Source: Flectonema sp. DT1601 (taxonomy: Eukaryota; Euglenozoa; Diplonemea; Diplonemida; Diplonemidae). From it: a DNA stretch of 64,000 nt. Of this stretch, positions 30,160 to 41,188 are shown one piece after another (the first letter of the stretch is position 1; each line of letters opens with the position of its first letter). The notes beneath the pieces were generated by a model. The model searched no databases, was not told the origin of the DNA, and saw only the letters and a program-made list of their open reading frames with translations. The position numbers and the translations under genes are program-made. Location: assembly GCA_964019425.1 (NCBI GenBank), contig OZ025803.1, positions 62,001 through 126,000 on the forward strand, read 5' to 3'.

Positions 30160-32350
30160 TTAATCAAGATCCGGAACAAAACCTCCGTCCTTGTCATCAT
30201 CATCATCATCACTGTCGTCTAAATGGATATCAGTGGGTAAAGGTGCCGCTGTGTTTATATATTTATAAAAATCCTCCTCCTCCTGAGTCCCTACTGGAGG
30301 CGCACTCATCGGTCGATTTACATCCGCAGCTACTAAATTATTTAATATTCTTCGACCACCCATTGCTTTGTATTTTTGAAAAGCAGCAACTTGTTGTGGA
30401 GTCGGAGTCTCATCATCTGACAATAACAACGACTCGTGTCTAAATATTTTTTTTATAGGAATACCATGAGATTTCATCTTCTTAGATAAATACAACAATA
30501 AAGGATCTTCTTTGAAAGCAAGACGCTGTTCACCATCCCACAAGGTTTTATTTTCATCATCATCATCACTATCAGGACGATCTGGATCATCAAACAGCTT
30601 AGTAGTTACTAAATTATATCCTTTTATGTGTGCCCGACTAGGAGTACCACCGTCAACTATCTTCTTTCCTAACCATTCTTTTGATATACAAGATTTGTAA
30701 ACAGATTCTTCAGGTGTTCTTGCCGTTAGTAATCTGTATATGCGTACCTTGTGTTTTAGTCCGTAACGGTAGCATCGAAACACGGCTTGTTGATCGACTG
30801 CTGGATTAAATGAAACGTCGAATAAAATAGCTTTGTGAGCCGTATTTAAATTGATTCCCATTCCACCAGCTGTTGTACTAATTAGGAACAGACAGGGTCC
30901 TGGATGTGATTGAAAACCGTCAATTGCGATTTTTCTTTTTTGGATTGCCATACCGCCAGTTAGCGACCACATATCAACATTTGGACTCATGATGTCAACG
31001 AATTTCATGATGAGTTCGATACTCATGGTCCATTGAGAAAATATTAAAAGTTTTTCTTTGTGTATGATTGCCTGTTCAATCATATACATTAGCGCTGTCA
31101 TTTTCGGAGATCTACTTAAAAGCATCATTTTATAGCTGTCGGTGTTGATGATGATTCCTTCAGCCCATGAAAGTTCTGAGGCCCAACCGTATTCTAAGGA
31201 CGTATGTTTTTTATTTTCGATGACTTCTTCAAGTGTTGTTTTTAACAAATCTGGATGACCAGAAATCTTATTTAATATATGAGTATACAGAAGGATGTTA
31301 TGTCCTCTCACAAGTTTTGCTCTGGTCATAAACCAATCTCTAAATCTTCCCTGGAGTCCTCTTTGAAATCCTCCGAGAGGACAAACGACTACGTATTCTA
31401 ACTTTGGAGGTAATTCTCTTAATAGAATTGATTGATCCCTTCTATGAATAAATAAAGATAGTTCTTGTTGTAATATGTAAGCTCTTTCTTTCATTCTAAT
31501 TGTTGATGAGTGAGAACTTTGTATTGTTTGTCCCTGTTGAATTGGTTGTTCGAAGTATCCAACGAATTCTCTTCTTGGAAAGTAACCAGGTCTGACGAAC
31601 TCAATCATTCCCCAAAGCTCTTCGAGACAGTTTTGCATCGGAGTTCCTGTGAGCATTAATCGAATTGATGTTTGAATGAGATTGAGTGAAGTAGCTATTC
31701 CTGATTCATGATTTCGTATTGTGTGACCTTCATCACAGACTATCATGTCTGGTCCAGGCGACTGTAATGCAGCCACAACTTCTGGAACTGGTCGGGACTT
31801 ACCTGTTTGTAGTTATTGTTATTGTTGCTCTAAGTGAGTTAGTATGGTTGGTAAGATTGTACAAACCTTTATTATATGCTCCAACTGCATTACCATAAAG
31901 CTCATAAGACATTATTAATAATCCTCCCACAGCTTTCCAATCTTCAATTTTTTTACGTCTCGCATACAACGTGTCATCACCGACTATGAATAGCGTTGGA
32001 GTTTTATATCCTCCGTTAGCACACCAAAGAGGGAATTCAGTTGACCAGGAGGCTATAGTTGATTTAGGAGTGACTAGCAGAATGGTTTTTATTTCTCTCA
32101 GAGATATCATTAAATTCATAATAATTATTGCCTGAGCACTCTTTCCCAATCCCATTGAATGAGCCAATAGACATCCGATTCCCTTCGACAAGTGCGACCA
32201 CATAAATTTAATTCCGTCAATTTGATGATCTTTCAAACTCGTCGCTAACGATTTCGTAATTTTTACTTCCGGACCTTCTTCAGTAGCAGCAGCGATTACA
32301 TCTCTTGGAATGGGTGCTTCGACTTCAGATAGAGGTCGTTTTTTCGCCAT
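30160..32350 (-). CDS. SNF2-family DNA translocase, ATRX/ARIP4-like, two exons
   Basis: ATG at 32350 (MAKKRPLSEVEAPIP); the frame upstream of it is a Phe/Leu run. Exon 1 31867-32350 and exon 2 30160-31802 join across a 64-nt intron (31803-31866, GTTTGT...ACAG), giving 708 residues through A-Y-N-K-G-K-S-R-P. Motif I is HSMGLGKS (65-71) and motif II is DEGH (185-188). DEGH instead of DEAH is typical of the ATRX/ARIP4 group. Then come LMLTGTPMQN, FVRPGYF, ISTTAGGMGINL and QAVFRCYRYG (motifs III-VI). Such enzymes move along DNA to remodel chromatin or strip proteins. The usual ATRX N-terminal ADD finger is absent. The C-terminus is acidic (DDSDDDDDDKDGG). Confidence 0.92.
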
Positions 32351-32625
32351 CACCCCTGTCTTTTTTAAAAAAAGAAATACTAATAATGATAATAAACTGC
32401 TTACAAACAAGGACTGAAAAATGACACAGTCATGGTCTTGCTTTTCTTTTCTTTCTAAAAACATAAATACAATATGAGAAAATAAATCTAACGAACGTTT
32501 GGACATGTGGAGAGTGCATAATAAACTAAAAATACCAAAAAAAAATAATTAATACCATTACCTGTCACGTCACGTGGATGGTCAAGTAATTAGTTTATAA
32601 CCTGTTATCAGGTTTAAGTTTGGAC

Positions 32626-34587
32626 TTATCTTGAGAAACGACTATCAGAATGCCGCAATGCTGTTTTTGTTAACTCTGTAACGCACTCAAGTTGGACGTT
32701 TAATGCTGCGAGATTGTCGAGTTTTGGTGTTTTTGGAGCAGCAGAACGAGTGGTTGCATTAGCTCCTCCATTCCACAGCTGTTTTTGCAATCGAAGAATT
32801 GTTTCATGAGCAGCATTGAGTTCATTTCTATCACGTTGTCTTTCTGAAAGGAGAAGTTCATATCGTTGATCAGATTTCTGTAATTGAAGACGAAGTTTGT
32901 TGACTTCCATTTCTAATGTGTTGGATGGATTTGATTCTTTCTCACATTCTAAAGACTTTAATATATTGAGTTCCTTCTTTAGAACTTCATAACCAGAACT
33001 TCTGTTTAAGTTGCTTTCGATATCATCATCAGCAACCTGTTTAACTGACTTAGTAAGTTCATAGTCGGTAGTGTTGTTTATTGATTCGTGTTGGTGATAA
33101 ACTAATGTTTCCTCTCTAGTCTTCTGTTCAGTAGATGTGACCAAAGGATTGATTACTACTTCATTAGTTCTAGTGTAGTTAGATTCTCGTTCTCTGTTTG
33201 TCGTTTGATCAAAATTTAAAACTTCTTTCGAAAGTTGTTCTCCTGCAATTGTTGAAACCCTCACCACTCTACCACGAGTAGTAGAGTATGGTAAAGGTTT
33301 CTTACCTGAATGTTTATTAAGATTAGGAACAGAGTTCGTTGTTGGAGAATACAAAACACCCTCAACTTCTATTTGATCCCTTCTAAGAGAAGCAATAGGA
33401 GGCCTACTAATTGATAATGGAAGAGGTAGAGTCCTGTTAGTATTATTTAATAGAAGTTGATTATGTTCATCAGGTAATTGAAGTCTCATTAATCCAATAT
33501 GTTCAACTGATGACGGAGATAATATTACCGACTGGCGTCCTATTAATGGAATTGGTGATATCTCAACGGGGTTGTTGTCTTCAATCACATTCAATGAAGA
33601 TGGTGGATTGCTAACAGAGGCTTCCATTCCACTTCCCGTCTGCAACATCAACGACTGAAATTGCTGTCTTGACGAACCAACAGCAGGTATTGAATTAAAT
33701 TTTTGAGGAGTCCTACAGTCTGTTACATTCCCAAGAGGTTGGCTCTCAATCTGAGATGCCGGTGATTGGATACTTAAGGAAGTATGAGGAGTACTACCGA
33801 CTAGTAGCTGATGGGTGGCTGGTACCTCAAATCCCGCCTGTGCTGGTCCACACAGCGGAATCGAATTACCATTTTGAGGATTTCTGACAGCAAGCGGATG
33901 ACTCAAATTAGCTTCCACACCACCAGTCTGGTTTGTGGAACTGTAAATTGGCATCGAATTACTGTTTTGAGGAGTTCTGTAGACAGATAAGCCGTCAAAC
34001 GGATGACTTTGACTTTGGTTAGAAGTCGCAACCAGAGATAACGGTGATTGAATGTGAGGAGTGACTGGTTGATACAAGTTGGGATGGACATCCACAGATT
34101 GTGATGAAATCGAATTATTGTTTTGAGGAGTTCCGTTTACAAGTTGAACAGCTTCCATATTATGTGATAATGGTGGTGGTGATTGAATATGATTAACAGA
34201 AGTCTGAGGAGTGTTACTAACAAGGACTTCAAACTCATATGAGCTACAGCTTGGTATTGAATTACTAATAACAGGAAGATGATTAATATTTTGTTCAATC
34301 ACATTTGATCTAACAGTCAAGTCAGAGACTCGATGACTGATCGCAGTGTGTGGTGGTGGGGACATCGTTCCTCTAGCTACTGATGGTGTTGACAAGTTAC
34401 TTCCACCAGGAAAGGAGAAGGGGACTGACGTGTTTGGAGGGCTTATCAACCCTCCGACAACTACTGGAGGTGATACTACTTTAGTTAATCTCTCAGCTGG
34501 TGTTGCAGTGTTTGATCGCATTCCCACAGGTGATCCTCCCGGCAGGCTTGGTGATGGGAGTTCACCAACATTCGGTGCTGCCAACAT
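32626..34587 (-). CDS. Low-complexity protein with C-terminal coiled coil (hypothetical)
   Basis: The ATG at 34587 (MLAAPNVGELPSP) is chosen because the longer frame begins with GTG and because CTCTCATCAG, a likely 3' splice site, lies just upstream. The product is 653 residues. Residues 1-400 are Ser/Asn/Pro/Gln-rich and carry a degenerate repeat around T-P-Q-N-x-N-S-(I/M)-P (for example RTPQNSNSMP, RTPQKFNSIP, RNPQNGNSIP). Residues ~540-600 form a coiled coil (LEMEVNKLRLQLQKSDQRY). The C-terminus is ALNVQLECVTELTKTALRHS. No enzyme motif. A cytoskeletal or scaffold role would be guesswork. Confidence 0.65.
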   Translation of the reverse strand: MLAAPNVGELPSPSLPGGSPVGMRSNTATPAERLTKVVSPPVVVGGLISPPNTSVPFSFPGGSNLSTPSVARGTMSPPPHTAISHRVSDLTVRSNVIEQNINHLPVISNSIPSCSSYEFEVLVSNTPQTSVNHIQSPPPLSHNMEAVQLVNGTPQNNNSISSQSVDVHPNLYQPVTPHIQSPLSLVATSNQSQSHPFDGLSVYRTPQNSNSMPIYSSTNQTGGVEANLSHPLAVRNPQNGNSIPLCGPAQAGFEVPATHQLLVGSTPHTSLSIQSPASQIESQPLGNVTDCRTPQKFNSIPAVGSSRQQFQSLMLQTGSGMEASVSNPPSSLNVIEDNNPVEISPIPLIGRQSVILSPSSVEHIGLMRLQLPDEHNQLLLNNTNRTLPLPLSISRPPIASLRRDQIEVEGVLYSPTTNSVPNLNKHSGKKPLPYSTTRGRVVRVSTIAGEQLSKEVLNFDQTTNRERESNYTRTNEVVINPLVTSTEQKTREETLVYHQHESINNTTDYELTKSVKQVADDDIESNLNRSSGYEVLKKELNILKSLECEKESNPSNTLEMEVNKLRLQLQKSDQRYELLLSERQRDRNELNAAHETILRLQKQLWNGGANATTRSAAPKTPKLDNLAALNVQLECVTELTKTALRHSDSRFSR

Positions 34588-35983
34588 AACAAGCGACCTG
34601 ATGAGAGAATTAATAAGATATGTACTCTTCACAATTCAGATATCAAAAATAAAGAAAAATCACAACACCCGCAGCTCATCTGTTCAACAAACAAATATTA
34701 ACTTTTTTAAAAATCACAACACCAAACAGATTGCTGAACACACAAAACAAGTTGCTCGCATATAGTATAAAGGTGACACCCATCTCGACAGCCATCGGAG
34801 GGGAAAAGACCCCAGGCGACATCACCAAAAGGTGGGGGCTGGGGAATAAACCAGTAAAAGTACAGAGGGGAAGGAATTAGCGGTACATTACAGAATGGAG
34901 GTGGCATCATTAGACATTAGGGTCAAGATATCCTTCCAAAAAATGGGAAAAGGGAAACGAACTTTCAAATATGAAGTTTGGAGTAATTTTGTTTGTTTGC
35001 ACAAAAATAATCAGTAACTGAATAACTCAAAGGGGAGAACAGAATACAATTTGATAAGACTTTGTCACTCATATTCATATAATACTCCACGTTAAGTGTG
35101 ATTACAATACTTGAACGGGAAATACTCCTTCAGTGAAAGAAAGAAAGGAAGTACTTTCAGAATTGTTGTTCTTTTTTTTTTTTTTTTTTTTTTTTTTCCG
35201 ACAGCAGGGAGTCAGCCACGATAAAAAATCAGCACCTCACTAAATAATTCTCATACATTGTTTTCTTTGGTTGTGCGCAACCGATAGCCTCTAAAGTAAA
35301 GGTGGTAATGTTACGCTGCTACAATTCTCGTTAGCTCATAAAACATGTCTTCGAGATGGAAAAAAAAAAGTCTCATGAGAATGGGAAGAAGCTCGTTTTT
35401 CCAGATTAAAAATTTTTAAAAAAGAAAAATAGATAAAAAAAAAAAAAAATAGATAAAAAAAAAAATGAATAGTATATCATCCTACTAACACGACAAAAAG
35501 TAAAATGACAAACAAAAACATTCCACAATAGGGAAAGAACTTCACTTTCCCTATTTACTGAGTCCGATCATACAGCAGGCAGTACACTACAGAAAAGAGG
35601 TCCAAACCTCCCTCTGAAAATCAAACAGCTGGAATTTAAAATTTGAGATTTTTGTGAAGGGTTGAGAACACAACAGGTCTCAATCATAAAGTAGTCTTAA
35701 CAATAAGGAAATATTACTAGACGAGTTTTGTTTTGGTATTGGAATGTTCCAGAAATAAAATAAAACTGAGAAATAAAATCGATTCAGTTTGGTGGACGAA
35801 AGAGAAAACAAAAATTGAAACTAAAAAAAAAAGGGATATTAAAAAAAGCTAAACCTCAAATTTAAAATGAAGTTGTCAAAAAACAGCGAATAGGAGAACA
35901 CCGTTCAGGTAAAACCTCAAGTGAGAACAGAATTAATATTTTTTTATCATTTATTTTTTTTTTACGTTTTTGCAATAATTACC
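34588..35983. other. Intergenic region
   Basis: No supported gene. Contains a T run at about 35171-35198 and A-runs near 35361 and 35437-35465. Translations are short and erratic. Confidence 0.5.
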
Positions 35984-37339
35984 TCACGACCTGATACCGA
36001 CATACCTCGGAGGAGGAACCGCCTCACCGTAATGACTACCAGGTTTATAGCTAGGAGAATTATAAGAAATCCTACCCGGGGAAACTGGTGATCGACAAGG
36101 TGATTTCGGTAACGGAGAACCAGAAGGTGATGGAATTAATTTCCTATGAGTTCTGTGAGGACTAGAACACTTCCCTGACTCAAAGCGATCATCACCTACT
36201 TGCTGGTCAATTGGTCTGACGTGAACTTTAATTTCTCTTTCAACTCTCCTTTGAGATAACGTCGGAGATCCATGTGGTGGATCTCTCACAGGAGGTGTCA
36301 CTGGATAAATAGGTGTAGATGATGTCTGTTTTTCAATATGCAGCTGATCATGAGAAGTGTGTTTAAACGAGTCCCTCCTCAAGTGACTTGGCGTAGTGGG
36401 TTCAGCGATTGGATAATTACTTCCGTCAGATTTAAATAAAACGACATTAGTTGGAGAGTGAACCATTCCTGCGGCTTTCATATCTGTTTTTTTAGAAAAG
36501 GAATTCCTCGAATATGGAGAAGACGATCCGTCCCTTTCACCTATTCCTGTTTGATGAACATGTTTCTCACTTGCGAAATCTAATTGAGACACATGTCTGT
36601 CTTTTAATAAATGAGTCTGACTTGGTGACTTACAACGAGTATTAGAACTTTGTAATTGAGTTCCTCCCGGTAGAAGTTTATCATTCTTAACTTTGTCTTG
36701 AGATAAATACAGCCCTTGATCATTTTTTATAGGTCCAGGGGTTGCTGTAGGAGGGGATTTGAATTCCCGGGTACAAAGTTTCTTTTGATTAGAAAGGAAT
36801 TCCTGACTGTTTTTAGCATCTTGTGGAACCCATGATGACCACTCATTTGTTTCAGAGTGTTGCTTTGCCCACATTGAACAACTCTTGTTGGAGGCCAACG
36901 GACTCGCATCTACCGACCTGCTTCTCACTTCTGACGTCATTGCAGCAGCACTCGGATATATTGCACTTGCGTGGTACTTCTTCATTCTCTTCATCTCTCT
37001 TAGGGAATCAAATCTCGGTTTGGTCGGGTCTAAAGGAGCTTTTTTACTCGGAATAATTGTATCCAACGGGATTTGAACTTGACCCAAATGCTTCTCATGA
37101 TTTAAATCTTGATTACTAGTGTATCCTCCGATAAGTTTTTCAGAACCTTCACTTACGAAGGAATGAGTTTGATATTTCCATTCTCTAAATTCAGGTCCAG
37201 GAGTTGGTTTTATACATGGATGAGGTACAGTAGGGCCAGAGAACGACCTCGTAGCTGCAGATCCTGTCGGGGAACCAATCACAGTGGTATGAGTCCGTTT
37301 AGCCTTCGCAAGTTCCCTATAACTAGTAAACGATGTCAT
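35984..37339 (-). CDS. Disordered Ser/Pro-rich protein (hypothetical, 451 aa)
   Basis: ATG at 37339. It is almost entirely polar. PTPGPEFREWKYQTHSF lies near residue 47, DPTKPRFDSLREMKRMKKYHAS near 105, and a Ser-Pro-rich tail contains SPSGSPLPKSPCRSPVSPG, a likely substrate for proline-directed kinases. The ending PPPRYVGIRS looks like a conserved tail. No globular domain, signal peptide or membrane helix is visible. It resembles microtubule-associated or adaptor proteins in composition only. Confidence 0.6.
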   Translation of the reverse strand: MTSFTSYRELAKAKRTHTTVIGSPTGSAATRSFSGPTVPHPCIKPTPGPEFREWKYQTHSFVSEGSEKLIGGYTSNQDLNHEKHLGQVQIPLDTIIPSKKAPLDPTKPRFDSLREMKRMKKYHASAIYPSAAAMTSEVRSRSVDASPLASNKSCSMWAKQHSETNEWSSWVPQDAKNSQEFLSNQKKLCTREFKSPPTATPGPIKNDQGLYLSQDKVKNDKLLPGGTQLQSSNTRCKSPSQTHLLKDRHVSQLDFASEKHVHQTGIGERDGSSSPYSRNSFSKKTDMKAAGMVHSPTNVVLFKSDGSNYPIAEPTTPSHLRRDSFKHTSHDQLHIEKQTSSTPIYPVTPPVRDPPHGSPTLSQRRVEREIKVHVRPIDQQVGDDRFESGKCSSPHRTHRKLIPSPSGSPLPKSPCRSPVSPGRISYNSPSYKPGSHYGEAVPPPRYVGIRS

Positions 37340-37869
37340 GTTATATGTGACTACGTGAGATAATTATTTATATTTATAATGGACTGGGTCATTCATCAAA
37401 ATAACTAATATAAAATAATCTTTTTTTTTTTTTTTTTAATTTTATGTTGCCGTTTTTGTTTTTTTTTTTTTTTTCCTCCTTTCAATCTAGACAGACTTGC
37501 ATAATTTTGCAAAAAAAAATAAATAAATCGGACCAACAAAAATTCTCCTTTTTTTTCGTCAGTCTAAAAAGATGGAATACAATTACGAACTCAATTCAAA
37601 ACAGACAGGAAATTAATGAACCAAATGCGCTAACAAAGTTTGCGTGAATAAGACACATCACAGCCACTGAACACAGGGGAACATGGATTCTCGACTGATA
37701 TAAATACAACTAAAGTGTTCGCCATTAAATAACAAAACACCAATTATGTGTACGAATCGTAAAGTCAGTTTATTAAAAAGAGAATTAGACGGAGGAGAAA
37801 CAAAACGACACGAATACACACGTCACACACAAAGAGATAAAATAACTACTCAGATTTAGATCACAGATT
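37340..37869. other. Intergenic spacer
   Basis: AT-rich with T runs at about 37422-37438 and 37458-37474. No gene seen. Confidence 0.5.
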
Positions 37870-38898
37870 CTACAAAATATCTACAGCAGGTGCAGAACAC
37901 GCAATAGAAGAGTTGCTGGGAGATGGCGGTATAAATTTAATTGGATACTGTTCAGCCCAAGGGTCAGTCTCTGGAGGCGGATCATTCACCATCGATTTCG
38001 GAGCTTTAGAACAAAAGATAGAACAGCAATTACTGGGACAAGAACGGTCAAATGGATTTGGAAAAGCCCCAAACAGATATGATCGCTTTTCTGCTTCCCT
38101 CAGTGTTAAAGAAGAACAAGCATGATACGCATACAGCACTGCGAACCAACCGACTGTTGCTAAAACAAGACAGCAGAAGATAGCCAATACTAAAGTACCA
38201 ATGTTAGTATGGTCGACATTGTCTTCATCTGTTATTTGATTTTCGAAACTATCGCGGGCAGCAAAATAATAAATTGACCAACCTGCTACGTCAATAGTTA
38301 GCAGAGATGTCGCCCACAAGAATAAACAGAAAAACTTTAAATTTCTAACACCAATACAAGCTCCTATCATCCCACAGTGATGATCAAAACCATCAACGCA
38401 ATTACCGCAGTGTTGGCAATGAGAGGCTCGCGGTGGTCGTAATAATTTACACGTTTCACACCATCGACGAATCATTTCAGAGTCACCTATTTCAGTTATC
38501 TTATCATGAGTTAAGAGGTAGGTGTTCTGCCAAAAGACATCACCATGATTTCGAGAAGGCCTTGTGCCAGTACCTCTTGGTATTATCCCAGGTTCAGTGA
38601 AGACAGTGACAAATAGACTAATTATTGAAATACCTGCAAGGGAGCATGTCGGTACTAAAATATACAAACTGTGATATCCCAACAACCAAACGAATACTCC
38701 AGTCGGTCCTAAAATTATAAAACTTGAAAACAGACTCCTCCCCCAACCTGCTGAAATTAATGTCCCACACATCTTTATCGACGTTGAGGGAGCACTGGTA
38801 TCCCTTCCTGCAATTAAATGCTGACCCATTGAAAGAAGTGATGATTTCTCCCCCTCAGACAAACCATCAGAGAGGCAGTCTGCAGGGGAAGGTTCCAT
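37870..38898 (-). CDS. DHHC-type protein S-acyltransferase
   Basis: Transfers palmitate from acyl-CoA to Cys of target proteins at endomembranes. The zinc-finger/DHHC core lies at about residues 140-190: WCETCKLLRPPRASHCQHCGNCVDGFDHHC then GMIGACIG, so the usual PWVGNCIG is altered although the DHHC Cys is kept. Membrane helices flank it: FSSFIILGPTGVFVWLLG, YILVPTCSLAGISIISLFV, FFCLFLWATSLLTIDV and LVLAIFCCLVLATVGWF. TEPGIIPRG is the normal pre-DHHC loop (DPG motif, here EPG). A longer start at 38967 is open, but TTTATTTTATTCAATCAG between the two ATGs is a likely 3' splice site, so the ATG at 38898 (MEPSPADCLSDG) is preferred. 342 residues. Confidence 0.88.
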   Translation of the reverse strand: MEPSPADCLSDGLSEGEKSSLLSMGQHLIAGRDTSAPSTSIKMCGTLISAGWGRSLFSSFIILGPTGVFVWLLGYHSLYILVPTCSLAGISIISLFVTVFTEPGIIPRGTGTRPSRNHGDVFWQNTYLLTHDKITEIGDSEMIRRWCETCKLLRPPRASHCQHCGNCVDGFDHHCGMIGACIGVRNLKFFCLFLWATSLLTIDVAGWSIYYFAARDSFENQITDEDNVDHTNIGTLVLAIFCCLVLATVGWFAVLYAYHACSSLTLREAEKRSYLFGAFPNPFDRSCPSNCCSIFCSKAPKSMVNDPPPETDPWAEQYPIKFIPPSPSNSSIACSAPAVDIL

Positions 38899-39216
38899 TG
38901 TTTCGTTAACTGATGCAATGATGAGGAACTGACCTGATTGAATAAAATAAATTAAAATAGTCGACATAATGATCTTGAAATGCAGTTCTACCTGAATTGA
39001 ATAGATAATAATAATAAATCTTCAGACTCGTTCCGGTTTCAAATAATCTATTGGTCAGTTGACATCTATTTGTGTCATCAAAAAAAAAGGGATTAAAAAG
39101 GGGGAGGCAAGAACTTTACGAAAAAAAATGAGTCTAACAAAACAACAACAAAAAGAACTGTACCTCTACTAAGAGAGAAGGCTATCATATTAAAGGTTGA
39201 AGTCAGAGTCAGCCAG
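38899..39216. other. Intergenic spacer
   Basis: Includes the probable leader/acceptor region of the DHHC gene, a TAA microsatellite at 39005-39018 and A-rich tracts. No other feature seen. Confidence 0.4.
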
Positions 39217-40896
39217 TTAAACAGTTTGACGTCGCTGGACTTCTTCTTTCATAGATGACAGGTTCCTCCCTCGCTTGCCTGCTGATCCCTCACCCTGTTC
39301 ACCTTCACCAGTAGCAGATGATGAACTCCCAGTATTCGAATCATCAGATCTCAATTGAATATAAAGACCCCACGCTATTGCTGCGATTGATAAGAACATT
39401 CGAACTGAAACAACTTTCTTAAAAGTAGAAAGACGAGAAGAGATCGATGCCTCTGAATCCAACAAACTCGTAGATGCCGAGGGACAAAAACGACAACAAT
39501 AAACATAACGAGCAATGTGAAAGTCGAATGAGTAGTTCGATTTGTCAGTTGGAACGCAGGTGGTGACGGCACCGTATTCATCGTTGACTGCGATGTTGTC
39601 TTCTGGGATTGTATGAACTCCAGTATCACATATTTCATTTCGGGAGCATAACTGCCGACCAACACTTGTACAATGACGTGCTGCATCTCTCCAATAAGGT
39701 CTCAGTTCTGGATTAGGTAATGGGGGGATGTCATATCTGAGAGGATCTGATTCTGTAAACGAACATCCACCTGGATCAGAATAACAACAACCAGCGTTAA
39801 GACATCGTTCCTTTTCCGCTATCGCTGGACAGTCAACTGGTGGCGGTGAATTAATAAATAACCTTTCCCAATCCTGTACTATGGTTAAGTTAGACGGGAC
39901 CCATAGAATCTTTCTATCAACTTTGAGTTCATTATTCATACTCGGGGAATATTTTATTTCTACGTCGCCTCTGTACATCCACAACACGTCATCAAACGCA
40001 GCGGTTATGAGACAACAAATTACCACCGCAACGTGTAATAAACAATTAAATAAATGAGTTGCTATTAATGGATTGAAAGACAACAGTCGACGTCTTCTTG
40101 AATTCTCTGTTGGGGAAACTTCTCGAACTCCGAATGCTGAGAAGTATCCTGCGAAGCAATTTGAACAACTTTGTTCATTCTGTTCATGTTCTTTATCAAT
40201 AGGATGTGATTCTATTGTAAGATAGTTCATTGCAGACATCTCTTGAGCAGCTGATAAAGGACAGAGAGAACACGCGAGAGAAAGAAATGAAAATATATTT
40301 AACAACTTTTGAACATCATCGGATATAATTTGATAAAACCAAATCAAATCATCATCATGATCAGTTCTATTAATAATAAGATACACAACAACTGATAATA
40401 ATAATACTCCAGCTCGTAAATGCATTCCAACACTACCAACTAATTGAAGGATTGCACGGAGTTGATGGATGCGTTGGGTTCCTGAAGTGTCAGTCTTTTT
40501 TGATTCTTGGTCTTCAATGTTTGTTGTTGGTGCATGATTAACTTTCATGAAATCACCAGTTAAAGCTGACTGCACGTATTGACCAACATAACCTGACGCA
40601 TTCGCTAACGGTGGAAGTGGCGCAGTGTCAGTTACAGCTGAACGAGGTTTTCTTACCATGATATCGTCTACACCTAACACTACATCAGAGTCTATCCTCG
40701 CACTAGCTGGAGGACTGTCATAAGTCGTCGGTTTTTCAGCGGGTGACAATGACGGTGTTGGTTGAACAACCTGACTTCTCCTCTCCCTCTTCTCCTTGCG
40801 ATGCTTTCTCTTCTCCTTTCTCCTCTTTTCTTTTCGCTCGCTTCTCTCTCCAGAGGCATGCCTCGACTTCTTTTTCTTTTTCTCTGGAGGGTCCAT
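39217..40896 (-). CDS. Multi-pass membrane protein, TMEM237-like, with Cys-rich lumenal insert
   Basis: The ATG at 40896 (MDPPEKKKKKSRHAS) sits just after TTTATTCAAACAG, a good acceptor. 559 residues. Residues 5-45 are a Lys/Arg run. Helices: ~148-172 (LQLVGSVGMHLRAGVLLLSVVVYLII), ~195-215 (LLNIFSFLSLACSLC), ~275-300 (HLFNCLLHVAVVICCLITAAF) and ~505-522 (VRMFLSIAAIAWGLYIQL). The spacing of the first helices recalls TMEM237, a ciliary transition-zone protein, but the match is weak. Residues ~345-485 form a Cys-rich region with DCPAIAEKERCLNAGCCY, close to a P-type trefoil core. The C-terminus is charged. Neighbours offer no functional clue. Confidence 0.6.
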   Translation of the reverse strand: MDPPEKKKKKSRHASGERSERKEKRRKEKRKHRKEKRERRSQVVQPTPSLSPAEKPTTYDSPPASARIDSDVVLGVDDIMVRKPRSAVTDTAPLPPLANASGYVGQYVQSALTGDFMKVNHAPTTNIEDQESKKTDTSGTQRIHQLRAILQLVGSVGMHLRAGVLLLSVVVYLIINRTDHDDDLIWFYQIISDDVQKLLNIFSFLSLACSLCPLSAAQEMSAMNYLTIESHPIDKEHEQNEQSCSNCFAGYFSAFGVREVSPTENSRRRRLLSFNPLIATHLFNCLLHVAVVICCLITAAFDDVLWMYRGDVEIKYSPSMNNELKVDRKILWVPSNLTIVQDWERLFINSPPPVDCPAIAEKERCLNAGCCYSDPGGCSFTESDPLRYDIPPLPNPELRPYWRDAARHCTSVGRQLCSRNEICDTGVHTIPEDNIAVNDEYGAVTTCVPTDKSNYSFDFHIARYVYCCRFCPSASTSLLDSEASISSRLSTFKKVVSVRMFLSIAAIAWGLYIQLRSDDSNTGSSSSATGEGEQGEGSAGKRGRNLSSMKEEVQRRQTV

Positions 40897-41188
40897 CAAT
40901 TCCTGTTTGAATAAACTACTTTAAATTTTTTTTCAAAACCTCCGAGAAAATAATTTTATAAAATAAGCTAGGTTGATATAATTACAGATGTTCTGCCATC
41001 CCATCATTGTCTGTTTTCATCTTCTTTTTTCGTTTATTAACAGCCTATCGTAACTGAATAAACAATCACCATATAAATTATCCCTTTTACATAGTATTAG
41101 TTGAAGAAAGGTTTAGTTTAAGATTAAAAACTAATCCTTTTAATCCCTTCTGGTGACGAGGACGATTTGCAGTTGTCGTTTTCGGAAG

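Noticed and set aside
29901-30212. 103-codon minus-strand frame upstream of glyoxalase I
   Set aside because: It starts with a Met run from a CAT microsatellite at the end of the helicase gene and overlaps that gene's 3' end in another frame.
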